NCBI RefSeq assembly: GCF_003116815.1
Contig: NZ_QDKQ01000057.1
Span: forward strand, 1-64,000
DNA length: 64,000 nt
Origin: Caulobacter endophyticus
Lineage (GTDB): Bacteria > Pseudomonadota > Alphaproteobacteria > Caulobacterales > Caulobacteraceae
Direction: 5' to 3'
The position numbers and the translations under genes were made by a program. This document shows positions 8,989-18,037 of this stretch, in pieces. The notes beneath the pieces were generated by a model, which worked only from the letters and a program-made list of their open reading frames with translations, was not told the DNA's origin and ran no database searches. Every line of letters begins with the position of its first letter. Position 1 is the first letter of the stretch.

Positions 8989-9014
8989 GCCTCGGACTTT
9001 TCGCTACCCTTGAG

Positions 9015-9047
9015 AGGCCGCTCCGGGAGACCGGGGCGGCCTTTCGC
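9015..9047 (+). terminator. Rho-independent terminator after S10 peptidase
   Basis: A 12-bp stem, AGGCCGCTCCGG / CCGGGGCGGCCT with one G-U pair, a GAGA loop, and a short T-run (TTTCGCTT). It begins 27 bases after the stop codon. Confidence 0.75.
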
Positions 9048-9172
9048 TTGTCCGCGCTCCAGGCCCTTGCGAGGCGCGCCCCAGAAAAACTGGCCGGTCG
9101 CGGAGCCATTCTCCATTTCACCGATAGGAATAGGTAGATATCACGCCAACACAAATCGCCGAATGGCGTTAT

Positions 9173-9184
9173 CTCGAATTCGAG
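9173..9184. promoter_or_regulatory. 12-bp perfect palindrome CTCGAATTCGAG upstream of the TonB receptor
   Basis: The palindrome ends ten bases before the GTG start and overlaps the start of the ribosome binding region (CGAGGGGG). Its position would allow a repressor or mRNA structure to control translation initiation. Function is inferred from position only. Confidence 0.3.
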
Positions 9185-9194
9185 GGGGCACTAC

Positions 9195-11609
9195 GTGACG
9201 ATCGGACTTTCGGCCCAACGGCTCGGCCGCGCCGCCCTGCTGGGCGCGCTTCTCTCCACCACCGCCAGCCTGGCCCTGGCCGCCGAGGCGCCCGCCGCCC
9301 CGGTCGCGACGGCGCCTGCCGCCCCATTGGCCGATCCGGCCGACCCGAGCGCCAACGACGACGCCAGCCTGGTCGGACAGATTTTCGTCACCGCGCGCCG
9401 CCGCGAGGAAAGCGCCCAGGAAGTGCCGATCGCCCTGACGGTGACCTCGGCCGAGACCCTGACCCAGACCGGCGTCAACAGCATCGTCGCCCTGACCCAG
9501 CTGGTCCCGACCCTTCAGGTGCTCTCGCCCAACCCGCGCAACACCGCCCTGACCATCCGGGGCCTGGGCGCATCCTACGGCCTGGCCAACGACGGCCTTG
9601 AGCAGGGCGTCGGCATCTATGTGGACCAGGTCTACAACTCGCGCCCCGGGGCGGCGACGCTCGACTTCATCGACATCCGCCAGATCGAGGTGCTGCGCGG
9701 CCCGCAGGGTACGCTGTTTGGCAAGAACACCACCGCCGGCGCCCTGAACATCACCACCCTGGACGCCACCCAGGCGTTCGAGGCCGACCTGGAGGCCAGC
9801 TACGGCAGCCTGAACTTCCGCCAGTTCAAGGCCACGGTCGCCGGCCCGCTGATCAACGACAAGCTGGCCGCCCGCCTGTCGTTCGTCGGCACCTGGCGCG
9901 ACGGCGACCTCTACAATCCCAGGAGCAACAGCTACCAGAACGCCCGGGCCAGCACCGGCTATCGCGGCCAGCTGAAGTTCACTCCCAACGACAAGCTGAC
10001 CGTCCGGCTCTACGGCGACTACGCCGTCCAGCAGCCCGAGTGCTGCACCCAGGTCTATGTCACCGTCGGCACGACCCTGAAGCCCGCCGCCCAGCAGTAC
10101 GCGGCCCTGGCCGCCGGCAGGAACTACACGGTCGCCAGCAAGAACCCCTACGACCGCATCTCCGACATCGACGACCCGATCCAGGCCGACCAGTGGGTCA
10201 ACGGCCTGTCGGCGGTCGCCGACTACGACTTCGGCCCGGTCACCCTGACCTCGGTCACCGCCCACCGCGAATGGGACTGGGAGCCGCGCAACGACCGCGA
10301 CTACACCGCCCTGGACGTCACCCGCCGCTCGAACAACCCCTCCCACCAGAAGCAGTTCAGCCAGGAGTTCCGCCTGTCCAACAACGGCGGCGGCCCGATC
10401 GACTGGACGGCCGGCCTCTACTACTTCGACCAGAACGTCACGACCCACGGCGTCACCGAGTACGGTTCGGACGCGTCGTACTGGCTGCTGCCCGCCACCA
10501 ACACCCCGGCCTCGCTGCTCGAGGGCTACACGGTGTTCAACGACAGCACGATCGACACCACCAGCTACGCCGCCTTCGGCCAGCTGACCTGGAAGGTCAA
10601 TGATCGCCTGAGCGTCACGCCCGGCGTGCGCTACACCCAGGAGAAGAAGGACGGGACCTATGTCCAGACCACCACCGGCGGCTCGGCGACCACCGACACC
10701 ACCCTGCTGAACCGCCGCCTGGGCATCGCCCGGCCGCAGACCTTCTCGGCCAAGACCGACGACGGCGCCTGGTCGGGCCAGATCGCCGTGGTCTACAAGC
10801 TGACCAACGCCGTCAACGCCTACGCCACCGTCTCCAGCGGCAACAAGTCGGGCGGCATCAACATGACGGCCCTGCCGCTGACCAGCGCCGGCACGCCCTC
10901 GCTGGCGGCCGCGGTGATCCGTCCCGAGAAGGTCACCACCCTCGACGTCGGCCTCAAGACCCAGTGGTTCGAGAACCTGGTCACCGCCAACGTCGCCGCC
11001 TTCGCCACCGACGTGAAGGATTTCCAGGCCAACGTCGTCGACAGCGGCCCCGGCGCCCTGCGCGGCTACCTGGCCAATGTCGAGAAGGTGGAGGTGCGCG
11101 GCGTCGAGCTGGACGCCTCGACCCGCTCGATCGGCGGCTTCAAGTTCTACGGCAACCTGGCCTACACCGACGGCAAGTACGCCAGCTTCAAGAACGGCCC
11201 CTGCCCGCTGGAGAAGATCGGCACGTCCACCGCCGCCTGCGACCTGTCGGGCAAGGAGCTGCCGGGCCTGTCGAAGTGGGCCGGCTCGGCCGGCGCCGAG
11301 TACCGCGCCAAGACCAGCCTCGGCCGCCTGACCGGCGAGGCCTATGCCGGCGTCGACGCGAGCTTCCGCTCGGCCTACTACGCCGACAGCTCTGACTCCC
11401 AGTACACCCGCATCAAGGCCTACGAGATCGTCAACCTGCGCGCCGGCTTCCAGTCGGAAACCGGTTGGGAGGCGTTCGTCTCGGTGCGCAACGCCTTCGA
11501 CGCCGAGTACCTGCAGAACATCACCGTGGTCTCGGGCAATTCCGGCCTCGTGGTCGGCACCCCGGGCGACGCCCGCGCGGTGGCCTTCACCCTGCGCGCC
11601 AGTTACTGA
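9195..11609 (+). CDS. TonB-dependent outer membrane receptor
   Basis: An 804-residue TonB-dependent transporter, an outer membrane beta-barrel that imports ligands using TonB-ExbB-ExbD energy. GTG start at 9195 behind CGAGGGGGC. An Ala-rich signal peptide runs to about residue 28. A low-complexity linker is followed by the TonB-box-like FVTARRREESAQEVPIALTV and the plug (IRGLGASYG, QIEVLRGPQGTLFGKNT). The barrel repeats end in VAFTLRASY with a terminal aromatic. The IRGLG...GTLFGKNT style is that of the iron-complex/sugar receptor class common in Caulobacterales and sphingomonads. Substrate unknown. It stands alone, with a strong terminator behind. Confidence 0.95.
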   Translation: MTIGLSAQRLGRAALLGALLSTTASLALAAEAPAAPVATAPAAPLADPADPSANDDASLVGQIFVTARRREESAQEVPIALTVTSAETLTQTGVNSIVALTQLVPTLQVLSPNPRNTALTIRGLGASYGLANDGLEQGVGIYVDQVYNSRPGAATLDFIDIRQIEVLRGPQGTLFGKNTTAGALNITTLDATQAFEADLEASYGSLNFRQFKATVAGPLINDKLAARLSFVGTWRDGDLYNPRSNSYQNARASTGYRGQLKFTPNDKLTVRLYGDYAVQQPECCTQVYVTVGTTLKPAAQQYAALAAGRNYTVASKNPYDRISDIDDPIQADQWVNGLSAVADYDFGPVTLTSVTAHREWDWEPRNDRDYTALDVTRRSNNPSHQKQFSQEFRLSNNGGGPIDWTAGLYYFDQNVTTHGVTEYGSDASYWLLPATNTPASLLEGYTVFNDSTIDTTSYAAFGQLTWKVNDRLSVTPGVRYTQEKKDGTYVQTTTGGSATTDTTLLNRRLGIARPQTFSAKTDDGAWSGQIAVVYKLTNAVNAYATVSSGNKSGGINMTALPLTSAGTPSLAAAVIRPEKVTTLDVGLKTQWFENLVTANVAAFATDVKDFQANVVDSGPGALRGYLANVEKVEVRGVELDASTRSIGGFKFYGNLAYTDGKYASFKNGPCPLEKIGTSTAACDLSGKELPGLSKWAGSAGAEYRAKTSLGRLTGEAYAGVDASFRSAYYADSSDSQYTRIKAYEIVNLRAGFQSETGWEAFVSVRNAFDAEYLQNITVVSGNSGLVVGTPGDARAVAFTLRASY

Positions 11610-11633
11610 CGCGCCGGCAAGAGGACGAAGACG

Positions 11634-11667
11634 GGGGCGGCCTCTCGCGGGGCCGCCCCTTTTCTTT
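11634..11667 (+). terminator. Rho-independent terminator after TonB receptor
   Basis: Stem GGGGCGGCC / GGCCGCCCC with an eight-base loop, followed by TTTTCTTT. It lies 25 bases after the receptor stop and just before the convergent SDR gene. Confidence 0.85.
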
Positions 11668-11673
11668 GGCGCC

Positions 11674-12423
11674 TTACTTCACCGCCGCGTTGCCGCCGTC
11701 CGCCCAGAGCGCCGAGCCGGCGACGAAACTGGCCATCGGGCTGGCCAGGAACAGCGCCGCGGCCGCGATCTCGTCGGGATCGGCGATGCGCTTCAGGGCA
11801 TGCAGGCCAGCGGCCCACGCCTTCTGCGCCGCGTCGCCGCCCATCGGCGTGTCGGTTCCGCCGGGCAGCAGGGCGTTGGCGCGGATCCCCCGTGCGGCGT
11901 AGTCGGCCGTCAGCCCCTTCACCAGCCCCATCAGCCCGGCCTTGGAGGCGCCATAGGCGGCCATGCCGGGAATGCCGACGCTGGCGCCCACGAAGGTCGA
12001 GACGAAGACCAGCGAACCGCCGCCCCGCGCCAGCATGGCCGGGACCTGGACGCGCGCGCCCAGGAAGGCCGAAGTCAGGTTGGCGGCCAGCACGGCGTTC
12101 CAGTCGTCGAGCGCGATCTCGGCGAGCGGCGCGTAGGGACCCACGGCGCCGGCGTTGTTGATGGCGATGTCCAGCCCGCCGAACCGCTCGACGGCGGCGG
12201 CGACCAGGGCCTCGTGGGTCGCCGGATCGGTGACGTCGCCGGCCACCGCATGGGCTTTTCCGCCGCGGCCGCGGATCTCCTCGGCGACGGTCTCCAGGGC
12301 GTGGCCGCCCCGGGCGTTGATCACCACCGCCGCGCCCTCGGCCGCCAGCCGCAGGGCGGCAGCCCGACCGATCCCCGACGACGCGCCGGTGACGATCGCG
12401 ACCTTGTTGTTCAGCATCGACAT
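11674..12423 (-). CDS. SDR family oxidoreductase
   Basis: A 249-residue classical short-chain dehydrogenase/reductase starting MSMLNNKVAIVTGASSGIGR. The cofactor motif TGASSGIG is at residues 12-19, NNAG in IAINNAGAVG, and the catalytic Ser/Tyr/Lys in FVSTFVG and AAYGASKAG. INARGG after beta-2 hints at NADP(H) preference. The C-terminal SALWADGG is the usual SDR ending. Substrate unknown. ATG 12423 is preferred because the upstream extension lacks homology. The next gene upstream on the same strand is an AraC-type regulator ending 75 bases away, a possible controller. Confidence 0.9.
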   Translation of the reverse strand: MSMLNNKVAIVTGASSGIGRAAALRLAAEGAAVVINARGGHALETVAEEIRGRGGKAHAVAGDVTDPATHEALVAAAVERFGGLDIAINNAGAVGPYAPLAEIALDDWNAVLAANLTSAFLGARVQVPAMLARGGGSLVFVSTFVGASVGIPGMAAYGASKAGLMGLVKGLTADYAARGIRANALLPGGTDTPMGGDAAQKAWAAGLHALKRIADPDEIAAAALFLASPMASFVAGSALWADGGNAAVK

Positions 12424-12498
12424 GCTTGCCTCCTTGTTCCGGAGGCCAGGTCTTAGGAACCGGCGGCCCGATGCGGCCACCCGGATCCTGCTATCGCC

Positions 12499-13125
12499 TC
12501 AGGCGTAGGCGGGGTCGGCCGAGCCCATGTCGGCCAGCGCCGCGCCGCGCAGGTTCTGGCGGCGCCAGGCGTTGGGGCTGACGTCGAAGGCCCGGCGGAA
12601 GCGGTTCGACAGGTGGGCCTGGTCGGAGAAGCCGCAGGCGATGGCGATGCGGCCCAGCGGCTCGGCCGAGTCCAGCATCATGGCGCGGGCCTGCTCCAGG
12701 CGCAGGTTGAGGATATGGTCGCGCGGGGCCATGCCGTAGCTGGCCGCGAAGGCGCGCGAGAAGTGGCTGACGCTGAGCTTGGCTATGGCGGCCAGGTCCG
12801 TCACCCGCACCGAACCGTCGAGATTGGCGGCCAGATGGGCGTCGATGCGGCGCATCTGCCAGGGCGCCAGGCCCCCGCGGTCCAGTTCGCCCGGGGCGGC
12901 GGCTTCCAGCAGGCGCAGGCCTTCGCGCTGGACCAGGGCCATGGCTTCCTGGATACGGCGCTCGGCCTCGCCGCGGTCCTCGCGGGCGGTGCGCTGGGCG
13001 TCGCGCAGCAGGTCGGCGATGCGCTTGGGCAGGGCGCTGGCCTGGACGTCTTCACGGGGCGAGAAGCTGCGCGAAATCTCACCGGTCTGGGTGGCGCGGG
13101 CGGCGATCGTCTGGGTGGCGAACAT
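12499..13125 (-). CDS. AraC family transcriptional regulator
   Basis: A 208-residue DNA-binding protein. The C-terminal half is an AraC/XylS domain with two helix-turn-helix units: LAAIAKLSVSHFSRAFAASY and IAIACGFSDQAHLSNRFRRA, plus the final P-N-A-W-RR motif. The N-terminal 100 residues are short and match no sensor domain I know, so a ligand pocket may be absent. AAGGAGA lies eight bases before ATG 13125. It sits directly upstream of the SDR on the same strand and may regulate it. The 239-base gap to the divergent thioredoxin-like gene is AT-rich near 13215-13250. Confidence 0.92.
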   Translation of the reverse strand: MFATQTIAARATQTGEISRSFSPREDVQASALPKRIADLLRDAQRTAREDRGEAERRIQEAMALVQREGLRLLEAAAPGELDRGGLAPWQMRRIDAHLAANLDGSVRVTDLAAIAKLSVSHFSRAFAASYGMAPRDHILNLRLEQARAMMLDSAEPLGRIAIACGFSDQAHLSNRFRRAFDVSPNAWRRQNLRGAALADMGSADPAYA

Positions 13126-13364
13126 GGTCCAAATCTCCTTGGCGGGCCCGGCGGCCGCGGCGTCGAAGGAGAGAATGGCGAGGCTCGAACAATCGCGAAA
13201 TGGAAATGATCGAAAGTCATCTTTTCCATATTTAATCTATATCAATTGGAGCGCCGACGGCGGCTAGAAGATTCCCGCCGGACGATCGCGGCCGGATTGT
13301 CCGAACCGGGCCTGGGCCGGCGCTCGGCTTCGCCCATCTATGGCGGACAAGCCACGAGGTCCCG

Positions 13365-13913
13365 ATGACGCAGCTTTCCACGCCCCCGCCCCTGAAGACC
13401 GTCCGCTGGTTCAACACCGACGGCCCGCTGTTCCCGCCCGTCTTGGCCGGTCGCGTCGTGGCGGTCTACGCCTTCCAGATGCTGTGCCCGGGATGCGTCG
13501 CCAACGCCCTGCCCCAGGCCCAGCGCCTGCGCGAGGCCTTCGCCGAGTCCGACCTGGCGGTGATCGGCCTGCACACCGTGTTCGAGCACCACGAGGCCAA
13601 CACCCCGGCCGCGCTCGAGGCCTTCCTGCACGAATACCGCATCAGGTTCCCGGTCGGCGTCGACGCCCCTGACCCGGACGGCGGCCCGATCCCCCAGACG
13701 ATGGCCGCCTACGCCTTGCAGGGCACGCCCAGCCTGCTGCTGTTCGACCGCCAGGGCCGGCTGGTCCATCAGCTGTTCGGCCACCCGCCCGACCTGACCC
13801 TGGGCGCGGCCGTCCAGGCGCTGCTGCAGTCGGAGAAGGCGGGCTCACCGGGCGCGCGGGCAGAAGCGGGAGACGGCTGCGCGGACGGCGTCTGCGTCGC
13901 GCCGGTCGGCTAG
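13365..13913 (+). CDS. Thioredoxin-fold (redoxin/AhpC-TSA type) protein
   Basis: A 182-residue cytoplasmic protein with a thioredoxin fold. The strand VVAVYAFQMLCPGCVANALPQAQ carries a CPGC active-site motif near residues 44-47. A cis-Pro region (LQGTPSLLLFDRQGRLV) lies near residue 125. The helix after the CXXC and the HTVFEHHEANT insert resemble TlpA/peroxiredoxin-like proteins. No signal peptide is visible, which argues against a periplasmic TlpA role. The last 20 residues contain two more Cys (GCADGVC). Probably a thiol-disulfide reductase or peroxide-reducing enzyme; partner unknown. Confidence 0.8.
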   Translation: MTQLSTPPPLKTVRWFNTDGPLFPPVLAGRVVAVYAFQMLCPGCVANALPQAQRLREAFAESDLAVIGLHTVFEHHEANTPAALEAFLHEYRIRFPVGVDAPDPDGGPIPQTMAAYALQGTPSLLLFDRQGRLVHQLFGHPPDLTLGAAVQALLQSEKAGSPGARAEAGDGCADGVCVAPVG

Positions 13914-13937
13914 CGCCTCCGCGGAAACCTCGCCCGC

Positions 13938-14714
13938 CTAGCGCGCCAGCCGGCCGTCCTCCAGCGCCGTCGGCTCGAAGCGGAAGATGACCTCGGGGTC
14001 GGGCTCGGGCACGCCCTTGAGGATCTTCCTGCCCGCACTGCCCGACGGCGCGGCCGCGTGCAGCAGCCAGCGGATGATGTTGAGCCGGGCGGCCTTCTTG
14101 TGGTCGGCTCGCACGCAGACCCAGGGCGCGGCCTCGGTGTGGGTGCGGGTCAGCATCTCGTCTCGGGCGGCGGTGTAGTCGTCCCACTTGGCCTGGGCGA
14201 CGGCGTCCAGGTCGCTGGTCTTGAAGGCCTTAAGCGGATCCTCGCGCCGGGCCTTGAGCCGTTCGGCCTGGACGTCCTTGCCGATATCGAGCCAGAACTT
14301 GGAAAGGCGCATGCCGCTCTCGACCAGCATCCGCTCGAAGCCGGGCACGTCGCGCAGGAACTGCTCCTGCTGCGCCGGCGTGGAAAAGCCCATCACCCGC
14401 TCGACCCCGGCCCGGTTGTACCAGGAGCGGTTGAAGATCACCGCCTCGCCGCAGGCCGGCAGCCATTCCACATAGCGCTGGAAGTACCACTCGCTGGCCT
14501 CGCGGTCGCTGGGCTTGGGCAGGGCCGCGACGATGGTCTGCCTTCGGTGCAGGTGCTCGGTGATGCGGGAGATCGCGCCGTCCTTGCCGGCGGCGTCGCG
14601 GCCCTCGAAGATCGCCAGCAGCTTCCACTGCTTGTCGATGGCGTGCTTCTGCAGGGCGATCAGCGCGATCTGAAGGTCGCGCAGCTCTTCGTCGTAGTCG
14701 CGGTCCTTGCTCAT
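13938..14714 (-). CDS. ppk2: Polyphosphate kinase 2 family protein
   Basis: A 258-residue PPK2 enzyme. These transfer phosphate between polyphosphate and nucleoside mono- or diphosphates. The Walker A segment FEGRDAAGKDG is at residues 36-46, the lid/Walker B region is VIFNRSWYNRAGVERVMG, and the conserved SKFWLDIGKDVQ and RREDPLKAFKTSDLD follow. The single-domain length indicates class I PPK2; nucleotide preference is not readable. It converges tail-to-tail with the thioredoxin-fold gene (24 bases) and diverges from rsmE with a 46-base gap. Confidence 0.92.
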   Translation of the reverse strand: MSKDRDYDEELRDLQIALIALQKHAIDKQWKLLAIFEGRDAAGKDGAISRITEHLHRRQTIVAALPKPSDREASEWYFQRYVEWLPACGEAVIFNRSWYNRAGVERVMGFSTPAQQEQFLRDVPGFERMLVESGMRLSKFWLDIGKDVQAERLKARREDPLKAFKTSDLDAVAQAKWDDYTAARDEMLTRTHTEAAPWVCVRADHKKAARLNIIRWLLHAAAPSGSAGRKILKGVPEPDPEVIFRFEPTALEDGRLAR

Positions 14715-14760
14715 ACGCCGAGCCTACCCCCGAAAGAGGAACCTGGGCTAGAAGGAGCGC

Positions 14761-15480
14761 ATGATCCGTCTTTTCGTGCCCCAGCCGCTGTCCAAGGACG
14801 CCGGAATCGCTCCGACCCAGGAGCAGTCGCGCTATCTCGTCCAGGTCATGCGCCTGTCCGTCGGCGCCGAGATCCTGGTGTTCAACGGGAGCGACGGCGA
14901 GTGGCGCGCCAGCCTGGTCGACGCCGGCAAGCGCGGCTGCCTGCTGAAGGCCGAGGAGCAGACCCGGCCCCAGGTCACGACTCCCGACCTCGATCTCATC
15001 GTCGCCATGGTCAAGCGCGGCCGGGTCGAGACCATCGTCGAGAAGGCCGCCGAGCTGGGCGCGCGCCGCGTGCGCCTGACCACGACCCGCCGCACCAATG
15101 TCGACTACATGAAGCTGGCCCGCCTGGACGCCATCGCCATGGAGGCCGCCGAGCAGACCGGCCGGATGGACGTGCCCGAAATCGTCGATCCCGAGAAGCT
15201 CGACAAGATCCTCGACGGCTGGGACGAGACCCGTCGCCTGGTGTTCTGCGACGAGGGCGGCGACGCCAGGCCCGCCATCGAGGCCCTGGCCGGCACGGGC
15301 GCTCCCGCCGCCATCCTGATCGGCCCCGAAGGCGGCTTCGCCCCCGAGGAGCGCGAGCGCCTGCGCTCGCTGCCGTTCGTGACGCCAGTGTCGCTGGGCC
15401 CGCGCATCCTGCGCGCCGATACCGCCGCGATCAGCGCCATGACGCTGTGGCAGGCCGCGGCGGGGGATTGGCGCGCCTAG
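14761..15480 (+). CDS. rsmE: 16S rRNA (uracil-1498-N3)-methyltransferase RsmE
   Basis: A 239-residue SPOUT-class methyltransferase that methylates U1498 of 16S rRNA in the 30S subunit. Family signs: an N-terminal PUA-like domain (MIRLFVPQPL, HYL-like RYLVQVMRL), the knotted SAM site LIGPEGGFAPEERE near residue 185, and the closing SLGPRILRADTAAISAMTLW. Length matches the family. The stop TAG (15478-15480) shares the palindrome CTAG with the stop of the convergent Sel1 gene. Confidence 0.95.
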   Translation: MIRLFVPQPLSKDAGIAPTQEQSRYLVQVMRLSVGAEILVFNGSDGEWRASLVDAGKRGCLLKAEEQTRPQVTTPDLDLIVAMVKRGRVETIVEKAAELGARRVRLTTTRRTNVDYMKLARLDAIAMEAAEQTGRMDVPEIVDPEKLDKILDGWDETRRLVFCDEGGDARPAIEALAGTGAPAAILIGPEGGFAPEERERLRSLPFVTPVSLGPRILRADTAAISAMTLWQAAAGDWRA

Positions 15481-16247
15481 AGCCCGCAGGCCTTGCGCAC
15501 GAACTCGGCGTCCTTGGCCCCCTGCGCCGACGGATCGCCACGATCCTCGTATTCGTAGAAGGTCACGCTCGACGAGCCGCCCGAGACCTTCTGCTCGCGC
15601 ACGGTGCGGTATCCCTCGACGAGCAGCCTCACCGCCCGATAGCGCGACGTCGGGAGCAAGCTTCCATCGGTGGGACCGTAGACCGAGACGAAGTCGCCGC
15701 CCCTTCCGGTCGAGCGCACGAACTCGTTGGCGTCGGCGAACATCGCCGTGGTGGTGCGCGCGCGCTCGTATCCCAGGCGCGCCACCGCGTCCTTGGCGCA
15801 GGACAGCTTCTGGTCCTCGGCCTGCGCGATGGTCCGAAGCTCGGCGTCGGCCTGCATCGAGCCGTGGCGGTCGGCGCTGACCAGGTAGTCGATGGCCTTT
15901 TCGCGATCGCGCGGCAGCCCCTCGCCCTTCAGGTGACGCATGCCCAGCCGATACTCGGCGTCCATGTGCCCGCCCTTGGCCGCCTGGCTGTAGTAGGCCA
16001 GCGCCTTGGTCTCGTCCTGGGGCACGTCGCCGCCCTGCTCGTAGGCCCGCCCCAGGAAATAGGCGACCAGCACGTTTCCGGCCTTGGCCGCCAGCTCCAT
16101 CTGCCGGAAGGCCTCGTCCTTGTTTCCCGCCTTGGCGGCTTCCTGGGCGGCGGCGATATATTGCGCGCCCGGCGTCGGCTCCTGGGCCCGCGCGACCGGC
16201 GCGGCGGCCAGCAACGCGCCGGCCGCAAACAGTGCTGCGAACTTCAT
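15477..16247 (-). CDS. Sel1-repeat (TPR-like) secreted protein
   Basis: A 256-residue exported protein with signal peptide MKFAALFAAGALLAAAPVARAQ. Residues 25-130 form three or so Sel1-like repeats (AAQEAAKAGNKDEAFRQM, AYFLGRAYEQGG, AEYRLGMRHLKGEG). These fold as helical pairs that bind proteins. The C-terminal half (AKDAVARLGYERAR...VRKACGL) is unassigned. ATG 16247 is chosen over ATG 16253 because GAGGGG is then eight bases away. Function probably envelope-related; partner unknown. Confidence 0.85.
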   Translation of the reverse strand: MKFAALFAAGALLAAAPVARAQEPTPGAQYIAAAQEAAKAGNKDEAFRQMELAAKAGNVLVAYFLGRAYEQGGDVPQDETKALAYYSQAAKGGHMDAEYRLGMRHLKGEGLPRDREKAIDYLVSADRHGSMQADAELRTIAQAEDQKLSCAKDAVARLGYERARTTTAMFADANEFVRSTGRGGDFVSVYGPTDGSLLPTSRYRAVRLLVEGYRTVREQKVSGGSSSVTFYEYEDRGDPSAQGAKDAEFVRKACGL

Positions 16248-16508
16248 CTGCATTCCCCTCGTGACGTCCGGCGGCGCCGCCCGCTCCCACGGCCATGCTT
16301 AGGACCTTTCGCACTGCCGTAGAACGGGGATTTTTGTCGCGCTCCGGCCCACCGTCCGCCGAGGCGAGACCGAACGGTAACGCTATTTGTGGCGGACCCT
16401 CTTGAGGTCGGCTAAGACAGCGCCCAACTGCGCTCCACGCGTTTCGTGGCGGTCGGGGGGAATTGGGCCCCTCCCCTCCTGTAGCATCTGTTTTTAGGGG
16501 AGACGGCG

Positions 16509-17870
16509 ATGGCCGACACCGCCAGCCTGGATCAGCGCCCGCTGACCCTCGAAGACCTGACCGCCTATTTCGCCAAGGGCTGCAAGCCCAAGTCGGCCTT
16601 CCGCGTCGGGGCCGAGCACGAGAAGTTCGGCTTCTATCTGGGCTCCCACGCGCCTGTGCCCTACGAGGGCGACAAGGGCGTGCACGCCCTGCTGGTGGGC
16701 CTGCAGCGCTTCGGCTGGAAGCCGGTGATGGAGGGCGATGTGATCATCGGCCTCGAGCGCAACGGCGCCAATGTCAGCCTCGAGCCCGGCGGCCAGTTCG
16801 AGCTCTCCGGCGCCCCGCTGCTGACCATGCACGACATCTGCGAGGAGACCGGCGGCCATCTCGACGAGGTCAAGACCGTGGCCGACGAGCTGGGCCTGGG
16901 CTTCCTGGGCGTCGGCTTCTCGCCGCAGTGGAAGCGCGAGGAGGTGCCGGTCATGCCCAAGGGCCGGTACGTGATCATGCGCAACTACATGCCCAAGGTC
17001 GGCAATCTGGGCCTGGACATGATGCTGCGCACCTGCACGGTGCAGGCCAATCTCGACTTCGAGAGCGAAGCCGACATGGTCGCCAAGTTCCGCATGAGCC
17101 TGGCCCTGCAGCCGATCGCCACGGCCCTGTTCGCCAATTCTCCGTTCACGGAAGGCAAGCCCAACGGCTTCCTCTCGGCCCGCGCCAACGTCTGGACCGA
17201 CACCGATCCCAACCGCACCGGCCTTTTGTCGTTCGTGTTCGAGGACGGCTTCGGCTTCGAGCGCTACGCCCAGTACATGCTGGACGTGCCGATGTACTTC
17301 GCCAAGCGCGGCGACCGCTATATCGACCTGGCGGGTCGGTCTTTCCGCGACTTCATCGACGGCAAGATCGAGAAAGTCGGCGGCGAGCGCGCCACCCTCA
17401 AGGACTGGGCAGACCACGCCACCACGGCGTTCCCGGAAGTTCGCCTCAAGACCTACCTGGAAATGCGCGGCGCGGACGCCGGCCCGTGGAGCCGCCTGTG
17501 CGCCCTGCCGGCCCTATGGACCGGCGTGTTCTACGACGACGCGGCCCTGGCGGCGGCCTGGGACCTGGCCAAGGACTGGACGGTCGAAGACCGCGAAGGC
17601 CTGCGCCGCGACGTGCCGACCCTTGGCCTGAAGGCCAAGATCGCCGGCCGCACCGTGCAGGACGTCGCCAAGGACTTCGTCGCCATCGCCAAGCAGGGCC
17701 TGAAGGCCCGCGGCCAGCTGAACGGCGGCTTCCTCGACGAGAGCATCTATCTGGGCGAACTGGAAGAGATCGCCGACAGCGGGATCACCCCGGCCGAACG
17801 CCTGCTGGAGAAGTTCCACGGCGAATGGGGCGGCGACATCGGCAAGCTGTTCGACGACTGCGCTTATTGA
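16509..17870 (+). CDS. gshA: Glutamate--cysteine ligase (alphaproteobacterial/plant type)
   Basis: A 453-residue GCS2-type ligase, the first step of glutathione synthesis, joining glutamate and cysteine with ATP. Typical blocks: FRVGAEHEKFGFY (glutamate/metal site, near residue 35), GANVSLEPGGQFELSG, RYVIMRNYMPKVGNLGLDMMLRTCTVQANLDF, and LKARGQLNGGFLDE. Length matches plant-type GCLs. GGGGAGACGGCG precedes ATG 16509. It has its own 255-base upstream region and is followed by a palindromic repeat, so it is probably monocistronic. Confidence 0.94.
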   Translation: MADTASLDQRPLTLEDLTAYFAKGCKPKSAFRVGAEHEKFGFYLGSHAPVPYEGDKGVHALLVGLQRFGWKPVMEGDVIIGLERNGANVSLEPGGQFELSGAPLLTMHDICEETGGHLDEVKTVADELGLGFLGVGFSPQWKREEVPVMPKGRYVIMRNYMPKVGNLGLDMMLRTCTVQANLDFESEADMVAKFRMSLALQPIATALFANSPFTEGKPNGFLSARANVWTDTDPNRTGLLSFVFEDGFGFERYAQYMLDVPMYFAKRGDRYIDLAGRSFRDFIDGKIEKVGGERATLKDWADHATTAFPEVRLKTYLEMRGADAGPWSRLCALPALWTGVFYDDAALAAAWDLAKDWTVEDREGLRRDVPTLGLKAKIAGRTVQDVAKDFVAIAKQGLKARGQLNGGFLDESIYLGELEEIADSGITPAERLLEKFHGEWGGDIGKLFDDCAY

Positions 17871-17880
17871 GGACCAGATG

Positions 17881-18034
17881 CTCCCCCTGAAGGGGGAGCT
17901 GTCGCCCCCGGGTCCGGCCAAGGGCCGGCCCGAGGATAAACTCCGCCGACTGAGGGGGAAGACGGTCCGATCCAGCGGAAGCTGAAAACGTCCCCCCTCC
18001 GGCCCTTCGGGCCACCTCCCCCAGGAGGGGGAGG
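17881..18034. repeat. Palindromic intergenic repeat, family B, copy 1
   Basis: Outer arms CTCCCCCTGAAGGGGGAG and CCACCTCCCCCAGGAGGGGGAGG, with a core containing CCGGCCCTTCGGGCC. It fills the space between convergent genes and probably also acts as transcription-terminating structure. Related copies lie at 19932-20043, 29146-29192 and 55171-55292. Confidence 0.8.
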
Positions 18035-18037
18035 ATC

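Noticed and set aside
14058..16322. Long plus-strand frame over ppk2 and rsmE
   Set aside because: It is antisense or out of frame to two strong families and shows no signal or domain.
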